Shown: positions 17,925 through 26,758 of the stretch, piece after piece
How the letters are laid out: the number at the start of each line of letters is the position of its first letter
How positions within the stretch are numbered: the first letter of the stretch is position 1
Source of the DNA: Klebsiella pneumoniae
Lineage (GTDB): Bacteria; Pseudomonadota; Gammaproteobacteria; Ga0077536
NCBI GenBank assembly: GCA_945861225.1
Contig: CAMATU010000009.1
Coordinates: 1 to 39,612 of the forward strand
DNA length: 39,612 bases
Reading direction: 5' to 3'
Made by a program: the position numbers and the translations under genes
The notes under the pieces: generated by a model
Database searches by the model: none
Told to the model about the DNA's origin: nothing
Seen by the model: the letters and a program-made list of their open reading frames with translations, nothing else

Positions 17925-18428
17925 ATGGTGCAGACCCGTTTCTTCATTCGTCACCTGGGGTGGCTACTGGCCATAGCGATCATGGTAAGCGCGTCATTCG
18001 CCGGTGAAATATACAAATGGACGGACGCCGACGGCCGTGTGCATTTTGGGGACAAGCCAGGTGGCGCACAGGCACAAGCCGTTCAAATCAAATCGTCACC
18101 GGCGGCGCCGGACACTACTGGCCCGGCGTTGGAAGCGGGACGTCGTGCACGCACCGCACGCCTGCTCAACGAATACGCGGTCGAGCGCAGCGAACGTGAG
18201 GAGGCCAAAGCGAAAGCGCAGGCCGCGCTGAATGAACGTCGGCAGGCTTGCGCCGCAGCCCGCCGCGAACTGGCTGAACTGGAACAGACCCCGTACTTGT
18301 ATACGCGTGATGAACTAGGCGCCAAGGTGATCCTCCCCGCCAGCGACCTGCGCAAAGAACGTGCGCTGGTGACCGCGCGCGTGCAGGAATTATGCAAGGG
18401 TGACGCCGCAGCGCCGAATCGGCGCTAG
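17925..18428 (+). CDS. DUF4124 domain-containing secreted protein
   Basis: The 167-residue protein starts with a signal peptide (MVQTRFFIRHLGWLLAIAIM, cleavage about after SFA). The mature part begins with the DUF4124 signature GEIYKWTDADGRVHFGDKPG, then an Ala/Pro linker and a long, charged, probably coiled-coil helix (RTARLLNEYAVERSEREEAK and on) with two cysteines (CAAARRELAEL, and LCKGD near the end). DUF4124 proteins are common in gammaproteobacterial envelopes and have no assigned function. The ATG at 17925 is chosen because it begins the signal peptide; no ribosome-binding site is clear. Confidence 0.85.
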   Translation: MVQTRFFIRHLGWLLAIAIMVSASFAGEIYKWTDADGRVHFGDKPGGAQAQAVQIKSSPAAPDTTGPALEAGRRARTARLLNEYAVERSEREEAKAKAQAALNERRQACAAARRELAELEQTPYLYTRDELGAKVILPASDLRKERALVTARVQELCKGDAAAPNRR

Positions 18429-18595
18429 CCGTTCGCGCGCAGATTTTTGCCACGTAACCAATGCCAACCGGCGGCCGCCGCAAACTCTGCGGGCCGCAGA
18501 TAGCTCGGTTTCAGGCTCTACTCGCTGGTGATTTTTCAAGCTACTATGGCTAACATCTTGAAACCACTTTAATCGATACTGCGAGTTCATTGAGG

Positions 18596-21142
18596 ATGAA
18601 AGAGGCCTTCTGGAAATCCGACCGCTTTGTCGGAATCGCCATCACCCTGGTATTTCTCTCTGCGTGGATGATTGGGACCAAACTCCTGGAGGGTTTGGAA
18701 CGCGACACCTACGACCTCGGCGTACAGCTCTCCTCACGCGATCCCGGCGACCAAATCGCCGTTATCGCAATTGACGACGAAAGCATCAACAACATTGGCC
18801 GTTGGCCATGGTCGCGCGAAATCCACGCGCAAATGGTCAACAAGCTCAAATCCGCAGGCGCCAAAGTGATTGGCTCGACGATTTACTACACGGAAGCCGT
18901 GGTCGAACCTGGTCTCACCTGGATTCAACGGCTGAAGGCGCAGCTCGCCAATCTTTCACTAGATAGCGCGGCAGGTCAGGAAATCACCAACACACTCGCG
19001 AGTGCCGAACAAGCGCTTAATACCGATGCGATTCTCGCCGAGAGCATTAAAAACGGACCGCGCACGGTGCTGCCCATGCATCTCGAAGGGGGCGATCCAA
19101 TCGGTAATCCCGATGCGCCTCTCGCGGACTACGTAAAGCGTTTTGCGATCCCCAAGGAAAACATTCTCGATCCGAGCGGACAGAATCAGGATCTATTGCC
19201 ACCGGCCACCATCAATATGGCGCCACCGATCGCACCGTTCGGTGAGGCGGCAGCCGCGATCGGGCACCTGATTGTGTGGCCAGATGCAGTAGACGGCGAC
19301 ATCCGCTTTGAGCCGTTGGTGGTGCGCTACTACGACGACTACTTCCCTTCGCTCGCCTTAATGATCGCGGCGCAAAGCCTCAATGTGGGCGTCAACGATA
19401 TCAAAGTGAATCTCGGCGACAGCGTGCAGCTCAAGAATCTGAACATTAAAACAGACAGCGCGCTGTTCATGAATACGTTCTATTACGGTAAACGTGAAGG
19501 TGAGCGGCCGCCGTTCGACGTTTATTCCGCGCTGGATCTCCTGCAAGACAAAGTGCCGGCAGAACGCCTCAAGGACAAAACCGTGCTGATCGGCGCGACC
19601 GCGTTCGGGGTTGGTACCACCTTGCACACCCCGACTGGCGATGTCGGCGGTGCGGTGCTCATTCTGGCCCACAACGTGGCCAGCATTCTCAACCAGAATT
19701 TCTTCGTGCAGCCCGGATGGGCGCGAATTGTCGAACTCCTCGCCCTGCTCCTGGTCGGCGCCTATCTCATCGCGGGTCTCCCTCGTCTCGCGCCAGGACC
19801 GGCGTTTGTGGTCAGCGCCGCGGCGCTTGGCGCGCTGATCGTGCTTGAACTCGGCCTGATGAAATCACAGGGCATGTGGCTCAAGCTCATGACTGCCGCC
19901 AGCCTGCTCGCAATCGGACATATTCTGTTGACGACCAAACGGTATGTGGTTGCTGAAGTTGATCGCCGGCGCCTCGGAGTCGATTCTGCGGCGGGCAACC
20001 GCCAACTCGCGCTGCAGTTTCAGCAGAAGGGCGAACTGGACATGGCCTTCGACTATTTCCGTAAATGTCCCGTGGACAACAGTCTGCTCGAAGCGGTGTA
20101 CAGCTTGGCCGCGGACTTCGAGTCGAAACGCAAGTTCAACAAATCCGCCGCGGTCTACCAGTACATCGCCGAGAAAAATCCAGATTTCCGCGACATCAAG
20201 GCCAAGGTCAATCGCGCGAAGCATCTCGAAGAGACCGTGTTGATCGGCGGCGCGTCGTCCAAAGCTGGCGGCGCCACCCTACTGCTCGACGGCAGTATCA
20301 CCAAGCCCATGCTGGGTCGCTACGAAGTGCAGAAGGAACTCGGCAAGGGCGCGATGGGAATCGTGTATCTGGGCAAAGATCCGCGCATCAACCGGGTGGT
20401 CGCGATCAAGACCATGGCCCTGTCGCAGGAATTTGAGGCGGACGAAATTGATGAGGTTAAGGCGCGCTTCTTCCGCGAGGCGGAAACTGCTGGGCGCCTG
20501 CAGCATCCGAACATCGTGAGCATCTACGACGTCGGCGAGGAACACGATCTGGCCTTTATCGCGATGGAATTCCTGGAGGGCTACGACCTCGTTCGCCATA
20601 CCAAGCCAGACGCTTTGTTACCGCTGCCGATTACCATGGGCATTATCTTCAAGGCCGCGCTGGCGCTCGATTACGCGCACAAAGCGAATGTCGTTCACCG
20701 GGATATCAAGCCAGCCAACATCATGTACGAGCCCACTAAAAAGTCCGTCAAGTTGACCGACTTCGGGATCGCGCGCATCACCGATTCCAGCCGGACCAAG
20801 ACCGGGATGGTATTGGGCACGCCGTCGTACATGTCGCCTGAACAATTATCGGGCAAGAAAGTGGATGGGCGGTCGGATCTGTTCTCTTTAGGCGTCATGC
20901 TCTACCAGATGGTGACTGGCAAGCTGCCATTCATGGGGGAGTCAATGGCCACCCTGATGTACAAGATCGCGAATGAACCCCATCAGGACATCGCAGAATT
21001 GAAGCCCGAACTTGCGCGGCAACGCCCCTGTATCGCCGAAATCATCAACAAAGCACTACAGAAAGATGTCACCAAGCGCTACCAAACCGGGGCCGAAATG
21101 GCGAAGGACATTCAAACATGCGCCAAGCAAGTCGGCGGCTAG
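18596..21142 (+). CDS. CHASE2-domain transmembrane serine/threonine protein kinase
   Basis: This 848-residue receptor kinase has an N-terminal membrane segment (about residues 13-30), a periplasmic CHASE2 sensor (about 35-375; VIAIDDESINNIGRWPWSRE is the family motif), and two or three membrane segments (about 380-445). A tetratricopeptide-like cytoplasmic stretch follows (about 465-540: QLALQFQQKGELDMAFDYFR), and then a PknB-type kinase domain (about 575-840). The kinase looks active: glycine loop LGKGAMGIVYLG, Lys605 in VAIK, HRDIKPAN with Asp703, DFG Asp722, and SPE. EETVLI (Thr547) before the kinase resembles phosphothreonine sites bound by FHA proteins. A TTG at 18590 is an alternative start. 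It is followed 6 bases later by a PP2C phosphatase gene and then an FHA gene, which together make a phosphosignalling unit; the ligand is unknown. Confidence 0.9.
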   Translation: MKEAFWKSDRFVGIAITLVFLSAWMIGTKLLEGLERDTYDLGVQLSSRDPGDQIAVIAIDDESINNIGRWPWSREIHAQMVNKLKSAGAKVIGSTIYYTEAVVEPGLTWIQRLKAQLANLSLDSAAGQEITNTLASAEQALNTDAILAESIKNGPRTVLPMHLEGGDPIGNPDAPLADYVKRFAIPKENILDPSGQNQDLLPPATINMAPPIAPFGEAAAAIGHLIVWPDAVDGDIRFEPLVVRYYDDYFPSLALMIAAQSLNVGVNDIKVNLGDSVQLKNLNIKTDSALFMNTFYYGKREGERPPFDVYSALDLLQDKVPAERLKDKTVLIGATAFGVGTTLHTPTGDVGGAVLILAHNVASILNQNFFVQPGWARIVELLALLLVGAYLIAGLPRLAPGPAFVVSAAALGALIVLELGLMKSQGMWLKLMTAASLLAIGHILLTTKRYVVAEVDRRRLGVDSAAGNRQLALQFQQKGELDMAFDYFRKCPVDNSLLEAVYSLAADFESKRKFNKSAAVYQYIAEKNPDFRDIKAKVNRAKHLEETVLIGGASSKAGGATLLLDGSITKPMLGRYEVQKELGKGAMGIVYLGKDPRINRVVAIKTMALSQEFEADEIDEVKARFFREAETAGRLQHPNIVSIYDVGEEHDLAFIAMEFLEGYDLVRHTKPDALLPLPITMGIIFKAALALDYAHKANVVHRDIKPANIMYEPTKKSVKLTDFGIARITDSSRTKTGMVLGTPSYMSPEQLSGKKVDGRSDLFSLGVMLYQMVTGKLPFMGESMATLMYKIANEPHQDIAELKPELARQRPCIAEIINKALQKDVTKRYQTGAEMAKDIQTCAKQVGG

Positions 21143-21148
21143 ACCTCG

Positions 21149-21985
21149 ATGCTGGCAGGTCTGGACATCGAACTGGCCAACGTCTCAGACCCGGGGCGCA
21201 AACGCCCGCATAACGAAGACAGCGCGATCACCGATACCGATCTGGGGCTGGCCTTAGTTGCAGACGGGATGGGTGGCTACAAGGCAGGCGAAGTGGCCAG
21301 TGCCATCGCCGCCAAAGTCGTCTTTGACGGCATCCGAGAAGGGCGAAACAAGCATCATTTCGTACGCGGAAAAGAATGGACTGACCCGGAATCCGTGGAA
21401 GCGGCCCTGATCAGAACCACCATAGAAAGCGCCAATCGGTACATTTTCGAGACCGCACACAAAGTTCCGCAGTGTCAGGGCATGGGTACGACCATCGTCG
21501 CCGCGCTATTTACTGCCGGTCGGGTGACCATTGCCCACGTCGGTGACTCCCGAATCTACCGCTTGCGGGACGGCGACCTAAAGCAGGTCACGAGCGATCA
21601 TTCGCTGATCCAGGAACTCATTGACCGGGGATTTTTCACCTCCGAGGAAGCTCACGCCAATACCCCCAAGAATCTGGTCACACGGGCACTGGGAATCGAC
21701 GATACCGTGCAAGTGGACGTGCAGGAGCTGGAGACCCTTCCAACGGACATCTACCTGCTGTGCTCAGACGGTTTGAATGATATGGTAAATGATGAAGATA
21801 TTCGCTTAACCCTTGGTAAATATAGTGCTAATCTACTCCAGGCAGCGCACGAACTAGTGGGGCTCGCGAATGCGGGTGGGGGTAAAGACAGCATCTCGGT
21901 CGTGCTCGCCAGACCCGGTTCATCCCAGACCGCCGGTCCTGGCCTTAGGTCGAAACTAAAAAGTCTCTGGTCGCGGGACAGCTGA
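21149..21985 (+). CDS. PP2C-family serine/threonine protein phosphatase
   Basis: This 278-residue soluble PPM/PP2C phosphatase has the metal-binding motifs RPHNEDSAI, ALVADGMGGYKAGEVAS, VGDSRIYRLRDG, LLCSDGLNDM and GGKDSISVVLA. In the last motif the metal-binding Asp is kept, although Asn usually follows it. It most likely removes phosphates placed by the kinase encoded 6 bases upstream. It resembles Stp1/PrpC and PppA, which pair with PknB-like kinases. The FHA gene follows after 13 bases. Confidence 0.92.
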   Translation: MLAGLDIELANVSDPGRKRPHNEDSAITDTDLGLALVADGMGGYKAGEVASAIAAKVVFDGIREGRNKHHFVRGKEWTDPESVEAALIRTTIESANRYIFETAHKVPQCQGMGTTIVAALFTAGRVTIAHVGDSRIYRLRDGDLKQVTSDHSLIQELIDRGFFTSEEAHANTPKNLVTRALGIDDTVQVDVQELETLPTDIYLLCSDGLNDMVNDEDIRLTLGKYSANLLQAAHELVGLANAGGGKDSISVVLARPGSSQTAGPGLRSKLKSLWSRDS

Positions 21986-21998
21986 TAGGACGCAACAC

Positions 21999-22748
21999 AT
22001 GGGCAAACTCGTACTCAGCTTGAACGGCGCGGTTCAGGGCGAATTCCAACTGAACAAAGAGCGCATGACGATTGGACGCAAGCCCGATAATGACGTCCAA
22101 ATCGATAACCTTGCCGTCAGCGGCAAGCACGCGCTCGTTATCACGATCCTCGACGACTCCTTCCTCGAAGACCTCGGCAGCACCAACGGCACCTATGTCA
22201 ACGGCAAGCTGATAAAAAAACACGCTCTGCGCGATGGCGACGTGGTCGGTATCGGCAAACACGAACTGAAGTACGTCAACGAACACGCAACCGCTGACGA
22301 CGAAGAATTTGAAAAGACCATGATCATTCGTCCGGGCTCAGCGAGCGCGGCCGTGGCGGCGGCACGCGCTGCTGAAGACGCGGTGATCGCAGCCGCGCCG
22401 ATGGCAGCTGCAGCGCCGATGCCGCAGCCAGCGGCGCCAGTCGCCGCCCCGACCGCGAGCGGCGGTGGCATGCCGCTTGCGAAGCTGCAGGTCTTGAACG
22501 GCCCCATCGCGGGCAAAGAACTCGAACTGACCAAAGCGCTCATCACACTCGGCAAGCCAGGCGTACAGGTTGCCGTGATCTCACGCCGGCCGCAGGGCTA
22601 CTTCCTGACCCACATTGAAGGGGATGGCAAGAACAACAATTTCCCGATTGTGAATGGCAATCCGATTGGTGCGCAGGCCTACGGCATCAAGCACGGCGAC
22701 GTGATTGAGCTGGCCGGGATTAAGATGTCGTTCTCGCTGGTGCGCTAA
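21999..22748 (+). CDS. Double FHA-domain protein
   Basis: This 249-residue cytosolic protein starts with a canonical FHA domain (about residues 1-95): MTIGRKPDNDVQI, VSGKHALV and LGSTNGTYVNGKLI hold the Arg, Ser, His and Asn-Gly that bind phosphothreonine. An Ala/Pro-rich linker (about 112-160) leads to a second, degenerate FHA-like domain (about 165-249; ALITLGKPGVQVAVISRRPQ, NGNPIG, IKHGDVIELAG), in which the Arg and His are not clearly placed. FEKTMII (Thr107) between them is a likely kinase target, similar to the kinase's own EETVLI. TAGGA before the ATG is a good ribosome-binding site. It is the expected phospho-reader of the unit; the effector is unknown. Confidence 0.92.
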   Translation: MGKLVLSLNGAVQGEFQLNKERMTIGRKPDNDVQIDNLAVSGKHALVITILDDSFLEDLGSTNGTYVNGKLIKKHALRDGDVVGIGKHELKYVNEHATADDEEFEKTMIIRPGSASAAVAAARAAEDAVIAAAPMAAAAPMPQPAAPVAAPTASGGGMPLAKLQVLNGPIAGKELELTKALITLGKPGVQVAVISRRPQGYFLTHIEGDGKNNNFPIVNGNPIGAQAYGIKHGDVIELAGIKMSFSLVR

Positions 22749-22764
22749 GCGCTTGAACCTCACT

Positions 22765-22790
22765 GAGACTCTACCGTTTGGCAGAGTCTC
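22765..22790. terminator. Hairpin between convergent FHA and cyclase genes
   Basis: GAGACTCT (22765-22772) and AGAGTCTC (22783-22790) form a perfect 8-bp stem with a 10-base loop in the 88-base gap between the convergent genes. There is no adjoining T-run on either side, so it is only a possible bidirectional or factor-assisted terminator. Confidence 0.4.
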
Positions 22791-22836
22791 CTAGAAGGTA
22801 GCCGCGCTGCGGAAGGTTCTTCCCGCCACCGCCAAA

Positions 22837-25086
22837 CTATTTTTCAGTATGACTATGCACGCCGTCCCAGCCCTTCGCGGGCGGCGCCTTGCGGAAGTGC
22901 GCCACGCGCGCGATGTACAGGCTATATAAGCCTGGCGCGCGGGAACTTCGCTGCAGGTTAAGAAAATTCATCTCCGCCGAATCCCACTCCTGGGTGCGAT
23001 ACAAGCGCATAGCTTCGCGGTGGAGCTTGAGCTCCGCCTTTAACTTTGCATCGACTTCTTCTTTGAGGCACAGCGGCTCATAAATTGTGATCGGCTGTTC
23101 CTTCCCTTTCACCCGCACGCGATCAACCTCGCGATAGGCATACTCCGGAACCGCTTCTTTGGTCGTTTCACTAACCAGCATCACCGCCCCATAAGCTTTG
23201 GTCAGTCCCTCCAGCCGTGAGCCGAGATTCACGGCATCGCCCAATGCGGTATACGCCACACGAAACTCAGAGCCCATATTCCCCACGCTCATCGAACCCG
23301 TATTGATACCAATGCCAATTTTAATTTCCGGCCAGCCTTTCGCGCGGAAGGACTGATTGAGCTCCTGCACGCGCAGTTGCATCTCGAGTCCAGCCTGTAC
23401 CGCGTGCAGTGCATGGGCGTGATCTTCCGGCGGCGCCCCCCAGAACGCCATGATGGCGTCCCCCATGTACTTGTCGATGGTGCCCCGCCGTTCGTGAATC
23501 ACCCGCGTCATGGGCGTCAGGAACTGATTCATCAGCGCGGACAGTTCCTTGGGATTCAGCCCTTCGGAGATCGTCGTAAAGCCGCGCACATCGGAAAACA
23601 ATACAGTCATCTCGCGACTCTCAGCGGCCAAGGAATAGGCCTCTGGATGGCGCGCCATTTCGTCCACCAGAGAAGGCGGTATGTATTGACCGAAGAGGCC
23701 CGAGAGTTGGCGCTTGCCGCGTGACTCAATAAAATATCCATAGGACATATTGACCACAAACATCGTGGCCAGCATGAGCACCCCGGAGGCTAAGGGAAGC
23801 ACGAAATCGGCGACCGACCACACCAGTAAATTAAGCCCCACGTAACCGGCAACTAAGCCAAGCGCCAGCAGGGATGCAAACAACGGACTCAGCAGCGGCG
23901 CGATGATCGCCATCACCAGTCCAAATAACAGTAACAACAAAACTTCTGCGCCCAAGGTGTATTCAGGAAGCTGTTTGAGTTCGCCGTTCAAAATCCCCGC
24001 CACGAGATTCGCGTGCACTTCCACCCCTGGATAGACTTCATCCACCGGCGTGGAGCGGAGATCGAGCAGACCCGGGGCAGTGGTGCCCACCAGCACGAGC
24101 GCACCGCTCAGCACTGCCTTATCAACTTTGCCGTGCAACACGTCGGTCGCCGAAACATAGGGAAAGCTGCCACGCTTGCCGCGATACGGCACTAAGGTTT
24201 GCACGTTACGGTCAACGGGGATCAGTCGCGGCCCGAGTGCCAACCACTCCAGCCCCGGATAGCCACGACCGCTGAATAATGGTTGTTCGAAACGTGGCAC
24301 GATGTCTTTCGCCCCCAACGCGAGGCGGGCCATCTCCAGCGACAGCGAGGCATAGTAGGCGCCCTCGTACTCCACCAACATCGGGACCCGCCGGACCACC
24401 CCATCGGCATCGAGCACGGGATTAAAATGCCCACCGCCGACCGCGTTCTGTTGCAGTTTTTCGAGATTGGCGCCGAAGCCCTGCGCTGGGCGAAAAGCAA
24501 TTTTCTTACCCGTGAAAGTTCCCTTGACGAAGTTCGCGGGTGGCAAGGTGCCGCTCTTTGCGATGTCCTCACCCACTGTCCCATTGAGGTTGAAGTAATA
24601 ACCCAGCACCACCGGATATTTGTGCATGGTTTCGGCAAATAGCTGGTCGTAGTCCAAGCGTGCGCGCATGCTCGCGACCCGTGCCAGATACGCGGGATCG
24701 TCTTTAAAGTCCGTCGCCGCGAGATTCTCCAAAATACTTAAGCCAGAGCTCGTATCTGGCTCCGCGAAGACAATGTCGAAACCCGCCAAATTAATTTTGT
24801 AATCCGTGAAAAGCTTCTCCAGAAGATTCGCAAGCTTATCGCGCCCCCATGGCCAGCGCCCTTCGGCGCTCAAGCTTTTTTCATCGATATCCACAATCAC
24901 GATGCGTTTTTCCACGGTGCCTGGCATCGTGAGGTTGAGCCGCTGGTCATACGCCAGGTTATCGAGGCGATCAACGATTCCCAGCCGTAGCCAGTTCGCC
25001 GCGTGAAAGATGAACAACAGGAGCACCGCCAGGCCAAGGCCTATGCGCACCGCCTGAGTGCCAAGTCGGGCAAGTAGGTTCTTCAT
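22837..25086 (-). CDS. CHASE2-domain transmembrane class III adenylate cyclase
   Basis: The 749-residue protein has an N-terminal membrane segment, a periplasmic CHASE2 domain (about residues 35-350; IVDIDEKSLSAEGRWPWGRD), three or so membrane segments (about 360-445) and a cytoplasmic class III cyclase domain (about 485-665). Active-site features are present: metal Asp in LFSDVRGFT and DKYMGDAIMAFWG, the adenine-selecting Lys of IDKYMGD, and ALGDAVNLGSRLEG with the transition-state Asn and Arg. A helical, TPR-like tail follows. It should make cAMP in response to a periplasmic signal. Its ATG overlaps the auxiliary lipoprotein stop (ATGA), tying it to the MCE transporter operon. The CHASE2 motif is close to that of the convergent kinase. 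Confidence 0.92.
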   Translation of the reverse strand: MKNLLARLGTQAVRIGLGLAVLLLFIFHAANWLRLGIVDRLDNLAYDQRLNLTMPGTVEKRIVIVDIDEKSLSAEGRWPWGRDKLANLLEKLFTDYKINLAGFDIVFAEPDTSSGLSILENLAATDFKDDPAYLARVASMRARLDYDQLFAETMHKYPVVLGYYFNLNGTVGEDIAKSGTLPPANFVKGTFTGKKIAFRPAQGFGANLEKLQQNAVGGGHFNPVLDADGVVRRVPMLVEYEGAYYASLSLEMARLALGAKDIVPRFEQPLFSGRGYPGLEWLALGPRLIPVDRNVQTLVPYRGKRGSFPYVSATDVLHGKVDKAVLSGALVLVGTTAPGLLDLRSTPVDEVYPGVEVHANLVAGILNGELKQLPEYTLGAEVLLLLLFGLVMAIIAPLLSPLFASLLALGLVAGYVGLNLLVWSVADFVLPLASGVLMLATMFVVNMSYGYFIESRGKRQLSGLFGQYIPPSLVDEMARHPEAYSLAAESREMTVLFSDVRGFTTISEGLNPKELSALMNQFLTPMTRVIHERRGTIDKYMGDAIMAFWGAPPEDHAHALHAVQAGLEMQLRVQELNQSFRAKGWPEIKIGIGINTGSMSVGNMGSEFRVAYTALGDAVNLGSRLEGLTKAYGAVMLVSETTKEAVPEYAYREVDRVRVKGKEQPITIYEPLCLKEEVDAKLKAELKLHREAMRLYRTQEWDSAEMNFLNLQRSSRAPGLYSLYIARVAHFRKAPPAKGWDGVHSHTEK

Positions 25087-25697
25087 GGGGCGGAGTCTTT
25101 CGCGAAGGGAGGTTTTAGGGTGTCGCCGGCATCGACGATAAACGCCGCGAAGATGGCCGCCACCGCGCGGCTCATCGCCTGGGCAATTGCGCTCGGGGTG
25201 GCCTCATGCAGTGGTTCTGTCGCGCTATAGGATTTTACGAAAAGGGTGTTGCCCTGGCGCGGATCGCGCACTGCGAGTTCCAGTCCCGCAACCATGCTTT
25301 TGCCATCCTTTTGAAGCTGCTGTTCGAAGCGCGTAATTCTGCCCGTCACCACACGCGCTGCGTGTGCCGAGGTCTCAGTCACTACCTGCAAGCCGCCCAA
25401 GGCGCCCCGCAGATAGGTGGCCAACTCCTGCTGTAACAGTTGTTCCGGGCTCTCGATCCATAACTCGTGGTGCGAGAGCTGGAGCGAATGTCCGTCATCT
25501 CGCGTGTAGGCCAGGGCACGTTCTTTATGCAAACCGTTGGCAATAATGGGCGCGACGCGGAGTTCGCCGACAGTCCCATCCCCTGCACTCGCGGGCGCAG
25601 GCACGGCAAGTCGCAGAAAAACCTCTTCTGGCAATGGCGCCACTGCGCCGCAGGCAGCCAGTGCAACGGTCAACCCAGCGATGATCAACTGCCTCAA
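25083..25697 (-). CDS. ABC transport auxiliary lipoprotein of an MCE system
   Basis: This 204-residue protein begins with a TTG (overlap TTGA with the preceding MCE gene) and a lipoprotein signal MRQLIIAGLTVALAAC (lipobox LAAC, Cys16). The mature part has the ABC_trans_aux (PF03886, PqiC/YmbA-like) features: EVFLRLAVPAP, VGELRVAPII, ALAYTRDDGHSLQLSHHELW, and a C-terminal part with AIAQAMSRAVAAIFAAF. Members are outer-membrane lipoproteins that work with MCE transporters such as PqiAB. Here it lies between the MCE protein and the CHASE2 cyclase, overlapping both by four bases, and probably receives or docks the MCE tunnel at the outer membrane. Confidence 0.85.
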   Translation of the reverse strand: MRQLIIAGLTVALAACGAVAPLPEEVFLRLAVPAPASAGDGTVGELRVAPIIANGLHKERALAYTRDDGHSLQLSHHELWIESPEQLLQQELATYLRGALGGLQVVTETSAHAARVVTGRITRFEQQLQKDGKSMVAGLELAVRDPRQGNTLFVKSYSATEPLHEATPSAIAQAMSRAVAAIFAAFIVDAGDTLKPPFAKDSAP

Positions 25698-26698
25698 GGC
25701 GGCGCTGCCGTCGCCGGCGTGCGCAGAATCCGCGTGGGATTCTCGCGCAGCGCGCGGGCCAGCTCGTGCATTTGCCGCGCACCGCCCTCGACGTTGTACA
25801 TCACCGTGTCGATATCCTCATTGATGACCGTCGCGGTAGCGGCCATTTTGTCGAGTGCGATCCGCGCACTGCGGACTGCCTGGGAAAGATCTTCAGCGTT
25901 GGACTCGGCTAACTGATCAACCCGCTTTAACGTGCCATCCAGCTGGACTCTGGTTGCCTCAAGCCCAGTGATGAGCTGCTGGAGGTTGACTGCGGCGTCG
26001 TCGATATGGGTCAGAAAGCGCGTGATCCGTTGCTCGTTAGGCGTTCCCAAAATGCGCGCCAGGCTTTGTGAATTGGCATCGAGCCGGGCCAACACCTGGG
26101 CCGCCTGGGGCGCCAGCTCGCCATTCAAGCGGCGATCAAGATTGCGCACTAACGGTCCTAACTCATCGTGACGGAAAGTGCTGAATTCCTCGGCGATCTG
26201 CGAGATGCGCTTATTCAGATTGCGCAGTACTGGCGCGACACCCGTTGCCGAGAGATCGTTGAAGCCCGTCGCCACTTCGCTGAGCGCGGAGAACAAATCG
26301 ACCTGCTGCAGCCCCTGAATCTCATCACCAGGCGAGAGATGCTCGGTGCTCTGCCCTTCCCTAATTTGAATTTGGACTTGAGCGATAATGCCTGCCGCCA
26401 CCACCTCGGCGACGCTGTCGCGCGGAATTCGCCAGTCTTCAGCGACGGACAGATTCACTTTGTAACGAATTCCGTTCGGCGCCGGCACCGGTGTCACGTC
26501 TTCGACCTGTCCCACCCGGTAGCCCTCATAGAACACGCCGGTGCCAAACTTGATGCCGGTGACGTTTTCATAGAACGCGTAGTAGCGATCACTCGGACCG
26601 GATCTCCCGGTCACAAAAAACATCAGGGTAAAAAATGCCGCCAGCGCCACGCTAACAAACAGGCCGACCACCAGGTAATTCACCGTATCCCGCTTCAA
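25694..26698 (-). CDS. MCE-family (MlaD-like) lipid transport protein
   Basis: The 334-residue protein has one N-terminal membrane anchor (about residues 9-30, YLVVGLFVSVALAAFFTLMF) and a single MCE domain (about 40-120: YYAFYENVTGIKFGTGVFYE then GYRVGQVEDVTPVP). A long helical C-terminal part (about 150-310) follows, as in tunnel-forming MCE proteins. MCE proteins form hexamers that carry lipids between membranes. It lies 60 bases after the ATPase gene and overlaps the auxiliary lipoprotein gene. The longer tail compared with MlaD (about 180 residues) resembles MCE proteins that pair with PF03886 lipoproteins, so I avoid the name mlaD. Confidence 0.9.
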   Translation of the reverse strand: MKRDTVNYLVVGLFVSVALAAFFTLMFFVTGRSGPSDRYYAFYENVTGIKFGTGVFYEGYRVGQVEDVTPVPAPNGIRYKVNLSVAEDWRIPRDSVAEVVAAGIIAQVQIQIREGQSTEHLSPGDEIQGLQQVDLFSALSEVATGFNDLSATGVAPVLRNLNKRISQIAEEFSTFRHDELGPLVRNLDRRLNGELAPQAAQVLARLDANSQSLARILGTPNEQRITRFLTHIDDAAVNLQQLITGLEATRVQLDGTLKRVDQLAESNAEDLSQAVRSARIALDKMAATATVINEDIDTVMYNVEGGARQMHELARALRENPTRILRTPATAAPP

Positions 26699-26758
26699 AT
26701 CGCGCGCACTCCCGCCGTTCCTGGCAGCGCCGCGAGTTCGCGTAGGCCAGCGTCGGCG

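Noticed and set aside
18530-18577. TTTCAAG and CTTGAAA inverted pair upstream of the CHASE2 kinase as a sigma-32 promoter or operator
   Set aside because: No CCCCAT-type -10 box follows, and a 7-base pair of arms with a long spacer in AT-rich upstream DNA is weak evidence.
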